Positions 60,993-64,000 of a stretch of DNA of 64,000 nucleotides are shown here, piece by piece (the first letter of the stretch is position 1; each line of letters starts with the position of its first letter). A program made the translations under genes and the position numbers. The stretch covers positions 40,443 to 104,442 of the forward strand of contig JAABSW010000008.1 of NCBI GenBank assembly GCA_011390155.1, given 5' to 3'. Source of the stretch: Clostridiaceae bacterium (GTDB lineage: Bacteria; Bacillota; Clostridia; Peptostreptococcales; Tindalliaceae). The notes below the pieces were generated by a model. It worked only from the letters and a program-made list of their open reading frames with translations. It was not told the DNA's origin and did not search any database.

Positions 60993-61946
60993 ATCACTGG
61001 CTGCTTTCAGCCCATAAGCTGGCTTGGCTTTCAGTACAGCCCTGTTTATGGCCTTGGCCATCACTTCTGATGCCAGTGCTCCCACCGCGTCAGGCATGAC
61101 TTCCACTTCCCCGACAGACAAAGCAAAAATGGTATCCCCATCGGCCATGGTATGAACAGGGCGAATGGCCCGGGCAAATCCGTTATGGGCAACGGAAGCG
61201 ATTTTATTTGCCTGGTTTTTATTCAATTTGGCGTTGGTGATGATGCACCCGATGGTGGTGTTTCCGCTGAACACATTTCGCTTACTGGCATATTGCTGGT
61301 ATAAGGTTTCTTCTGTGCTGATCACAGCTGTCTGTTCTTCGTTCAACATGCCGGCCAAGCGTTTGCCTGTTTCAATATCAATGATATCTCCCAGGCTGTT
61401 CACCGCAACGACGGCGCCCACAATTAAGTCTCCAATCTGAAGCGCATAGGTGCCAAAACCACTTTTCATCATCCGCTCAACACCCAGAAATTTTCCCACC
61501 GTTGCCCCGGTACCAGCCCCCACATTGCCTTCCTCCGGCGGTTCGTTACTGGCATTTTCACAGGCCTGGTAACCCATTGACTGGTCTGGGCGGCACTTAG
61601 GGTCACCCACCACCAGGTCAAAGAGGGAGGCTCCACATACAATGGGCACCACGCCCACACCCACATCAAACCCAACCCCTTTTTCTTCCAGGTATTTCAT
61701 GGCCCCGGCACCTGCATCAAGGCCATAAGCGCTGCCCCCAGAGAGCATGACACTGTGAATTTGTTCCACCATGTTAATGGGTTTTAACAACTCTGTTTCT
61801 CGGGATGCCGGCCCACCACCTCGCACATCCACCCCTGCGAAAGCACCCTGCTCACAGAGAATTACCGTGCAGCCACTGCCCCCTTCCATGTTCTGGGCAT
61901 GGCCTATTTTAATGCCGGGTATCGCCGTAACACTGGCTTCCTTCAT
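60981..61946 (-). CDS. P1/DmpA-family peptidase (S58, L-aminopeptidase/D-esterase type)
   Basis: A 321-residue Ntn-like hydrolase started at the ATG at 61946 behind AAAGGAGC. IPGIKIGHAQ, CEQGAFAGVDVRGGGPASRE, LSGGSAYGLDAGAGAMKYLEE and GNVGAGTGATVGKF are family motifs, the last preceding the self-cleavage region. It probably releases N-terminal residues from peptides or hydrolyses amides. The last codons (SDFIR and stop) lie inside the repeat at 60971-60992, so the original C-terminus may have been altered by that element. It lies 69 bp after the OPT transporter gene. Confidence 0.9.
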   Translation of the reverse strand: MKEASVTAIPGIKIGHAQNMEGGSGCTVILCEQGAFAGVDVRGGGPASRETELLKPINMVEQIHSVMLSGGSAYGLDAGAGAMKYLEEKGVGFDVGVGVVPIVCGASLFDLVVGDPKCRPDQSMGYQACENASNEPPEEGNVGAGTGATVGKFLGVERMMKSGFGTYALQIGDLIVGAVVAVNSLGDIIDIETGKRLAGMLNEEQTAVISTEETLYQQYASKRNVFSGNTTIGCIITNAKLNKNQANKIASVAHNGFARAIRPVHTMADGDTIFALSVGEVEVMPDAVGALASEVMAKAINRAVLKAKPAYGLKAASDFIR

Positions 61947-62015
61947 GTTACCCGCTCCTTTCTGCTTGACACACTCTCTTAATACCAGGGCTTCACTGCC
62001 CCTGGCTTTGGTCAT

Positions 62016-63668
62016 TTACAAACTACGCATGATCTGCACCGCCTGAATCAATGCAATAATGACACCGATCACTGCTTCTCCGCCCAAAAGTCCAGCCGCA
62101 ATGATTTGACCTGATCCACTTTTTTCAAATCTGGGCGTGGCTTTCATGGTAATAAACCGTAAAGCACCACCAACAAAAGCGGTTGCTGAAAGATAAAAAG
62201 GAAGATACACTCCCAACCCCAGTGTCATCACCGGGAAATTGGCTATGTACAACACAACCGCTGCGACAAGCCCTAACAAAAAGGAAGGCATATGGGAAAT
62301 GCCTCCTACCATGGCTGCCACTGCTCCCGCCTGGGGGGCGGGAAACATATCAGGATTGCCAAAGGCTTCTGCGCCATAGGCTTTTAAAATGACCAACAAG
62401 ACTCCCACTGAAACAAAAGCACCAATGATTGCACCCAGACTTTCGCCTAACCACTGGGCTTTGGGATCAGAATGAAGCACATGGCCTGCCTTGAAATCAT
62501 TCATAACATCTCCCACCAAACCACAGGCAACGGCGACAACAGCCGCTACAAAAAAAGCTTCTGTCTGACCAATGGACGAGACCGCTTTGGCTGCCAAAAG
62601 AACAATGATCCCAAATATTTCCATGGGATTAATCCCTGATTGGCCCACACATTGAGCAGACATGGCTGTTGCAAGCCAAACACCCGCAATGGTAATGATA
62701 GAAGCCACTAATCCCATACCTGCTACAACAGTGAAAAGAAAGGCGATGACCACCATGGCAAAGGGTGCCCATCGTAAATTGATGACACTCCCTCCCAGGT
62801 TGTCTTTGCTGAACATTGGCCCAAATATTTCTTTTGCTTTCGGTAAAATACCTTTTACAATAATACCAATTCCTGTGCCCACCATCAACCCAATACCCAG
62901 TGAAGCTTTAATACTGGCTGCAATGGCAGCATCCCAGAAACCAAATACCTGGCCTCCAATGATAATACCCAGGTCACCAATCAAAGCTCCCAAAAACCAT
63001 ACGCCTATGAAAACAGGGCCAATGATATAACCTACTGCCACCAGCATTGGCGATAGCCATGCACCACCCAATGAACCATATGTCATCATTTTTTGAATCC
63101 ACACGACACCACCGCCAAACATGCCGAACCAGTCTCTTAAGACCGTAAAAAGGGCGGCACCGCCTAAAGACGCAAACAATGTACCGGCTTTCTTGCCGCC
63201 TTCATCACCAATGATAACGGTTTCAGCAGCTGCCTGACCCATGGGATATGGCAATTCTTTGGTGATGACAAAATATTTTCTGATCAGTGCCGTAAAAATT
63301 AATCCAAGCACCACCCCACCCAGCGTAATAACCAAAAGCGTTATGGTTTTTACCTCACTCTCCGGGTTAAGCATCCAAATGCCAGGCAGTGTAAAGGCAA
63401 GTCCTCCTGCCACCATGGCACCTGAAGACATGGCAGTATGTGCCACGTTAATTTCGTTGAGATTGGTATTTCCCAGGGCTTTAAGTGTAAACATGGAAAC
63501 AAGGGCCACAAACATAATTGGCCAGGGTAAAGCTCCCAACTTCAATGCAACAAACATGGAACTCATGGTCAGTATTATGGCACCTATGGCCCCGATGACC
63601 ATGGCCCTCAGTGTAAATTGCTCCTTGAAGCTTGATGCATACTTAACATTTTTTGTCTGTTCGCTCAT
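62016..63668 (-). CDS. OPT-family oligopeptide transporter
   Basis: A 550-residue membrane protein with about fourteen segments. FTLRAMVIGAIGAIILTMSS at the N-terminus, ITKELPYPMGQAAAETVIIG, and AQWLGESLGAIIGAFVSVGV near 400 match the bacterial OPT group. It likely imports peptides or their metal chelates with protons or sodium. GGAGG precedes the ATG by seven bases. The downstream P1 peptidase is probably co-transcribed, forming an uptake-and-cleavage pair. Confidence 0.92.
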   Translation of the reverse strand: MSEQTKNVKYASSFKEQFTLRAMVIGAIGAIILTMSSMFVALKLGALPWPIMFVALVSMFTLKALGNTNLNEINVAHTAMSSGAMVAGGLAFTLPGIWMLNPESEVKTITLLVITLGGVVLGLIFTALIRKYFVITKELPYPMGQAAAETVIIGDEGGKKAGTLFASLGGAALFTVLRDWFGMFGGGVVWIQKMMTYGSLGGAWLSPMLVAVGYIIGPVFIGVWFLGALIGDLGIIIGGQVFGFWDAAIAASIKASLGIGLMVGTGIGIIVKGILPKAKEIFGPMFSKDNLGGSVINLRWAPFAMVVIAFLFTVVAGMGLVASIITIAGVWLATAMSAQCVGQSGINPMEIFGIIVLLAAKAVSSIGQTEAFFVAAVVAVACGLVGDVMNDFKAGHVLHSDPKAQWLGESLGAIIGAFVSVGVLLVILKAYGAEAFGNPDMFPAPQAGAVAAMVGGISHMPSFLLGLVAAVVLYIANFPVMTLGLGVYLPFYLSATAFVGGALRFITMKATPRFEKSGSGQIIAAGLLGGEAVIGVIIALIQAVQIMRSL

Positions 63669-63829
63669 GTAATACCCTCCCTCGTATTAGGTGTTTTTTT
63701 TTGTATTGTGATATACTCTTCCAACTAACTCAATTATAGCATAGCCCAATGAAGCGCAACCATTCTAATTCAGCAATCTGTGTAAAGAAAACCAACGACT
63801 GGCGTGTTTATGTATGAAAGTAAAAAAGC

Positions 63830-63854
63830 CGTTTCTGAGATTGTCTCAGAAACG
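63830..63854 (-). terminator. Rho-independent terminator near the right edge
   Basis: Perfect 11-bp arms (63830-63840, 63844-63854), 3-base loop, with a T-run on the minus strand and a T-rich tail on the plus strand. It most likely ends the partial minus-strand gene at the window edge. Confidence 0.85.
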
Positions 63855-63922
63855 ATTTTTTACTAAACCTTAATTTCATTATCTGATCAGAAACTCTTTC
63901 GAATCTATTCTGTGTTGTCACA

Positions 63923-64000
63923 TTACTCCACTGTCAGGTTAGTTTCCTTTTTGTTCTCGAAAGAAGCTTTTATCGTTGCAATAAGATCTATTCCAAGCCA
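63923..64000 (-). CDS. C-terminal fragment of an unidentified protein
   Basis: On the minus strand a frame open from the window edge runs 25 codons (starting WLGIDLIATIKASFENKKET) to a TAA at 63923, followed 69 bases later by the terminator. Position and terminator suggest a real gene entering from the right; the fragment is too short for me to identify. Confidence 0.45.
   Translation of the reverse strand, partial: WLGIDLIATIKASFENKKETNLTVE

Noticed and set aside
1..64000. CRISPR arrays, tRNA or rRNA genes, T-box or other classical riboswitches
   Set aside because: No regularly spaced repeats, no tRNA-like GGTTCGAATCC segments and no T-box antiterminator sequence were noticed in any intergenic region read by eye.

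Overview
This 64 kb window looks like chromosome from an anaerobic, spore-former-type clostridial Firmicute of moderate GC content. The signs are strong AGGAGG ribosome binding sites, frequent GTG and TTG starts, a Veg protein, PIN-PhoH, FeoAB, an NhaC antiporter, TRAP transport, an Etf-linked 2-hydroxyacid dehydrogenase, ferredoxin-type proteins and a probable selenoprotein. I cannot name the species. NhaC fits a sodium-rich or alkaline habitat, but that is inference. I found no rRNA, tRNA, CRISPR array, prophage or intact insertion sequence, and no gene-free stretch longer than about 300 bases.

Layout. 1-3083 (+): end of a branched-chain amino acid ABC transporter, livHMGF. 3.1-9.3 kb (-): a small membrane protein, a HAD phosphatase, a diguanylate cyclase, PIN-PhoH and a two-component system whose sensor has a methionine-rich extracytoplasmic segment. 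9.4-10.5 kb (+): homoserine dehydrogenase. 10.5-17.7 kb (-): a close-packed run of cysteine-peptidase-like protein, nitroreductase, lipA, lipB, EamA exporter, ddl, ispE and a DUF362 ferredoxin protein. 17.9-23.3 kb (-): argF-carA-carB with a clear sigma-A promoter. 23.4-26.8 kb (-): veg, a tandem Usp protein, a HesB-like gene with an in-frame UGA (candidate selenocysteine) and pepA. 27-29.9 kb (+): nhaC, a 25-codon ORF and alr. 30-39.5 kb (-): AI-2E permease, a feoA-feoB-Cys-rich protein operon under a Fur-like palindrome, a P-type ATPase with a DUF2188 protein, and a glutamate-cysteine ligase coupled to a glutathionylspermidine-synthase-like ligase. 39.8-41.1 kb (+): a kinase-like/TM/LysM protein.

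41.2-57.1 kb (-) is the most unusual region: an apparently uncharacterised acid-catabolism island. In transcription order it holds an IclR regulator, a DUF2088 (LarA-like) protein, a two-subunit UxaA-type dehydratase, a TRAP transporter (P, Q, M), a LarA-type nickel racemase, PanB-2, an IlvD/Edd dehydratase, PanB-1, then a FadR-type regulator, EtfB, EtfA and a GlcD-type FAD dehydrogenase. Two PanB paralogues flanking a dehydratase, with no panC or panD nearby, suggest that PanB runs in reverse here, removing hydroxymethyl groups from a branched 2-oxo acid onto tetrahydrofolate. 57.4-63.7 kb (-) holds transketolase, an M20 peptidase, a P1/DmpA peptidase and an OPT transporter. Between the two peptidases lies a structured repeat that shares both ends with a 39-bp copy next to pepA.

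Starts were chosen by Shine-Dalgarno spacing where possible, so several are shorter than the longest open frame. Functional names rest on motifs read by eye, without database searches.
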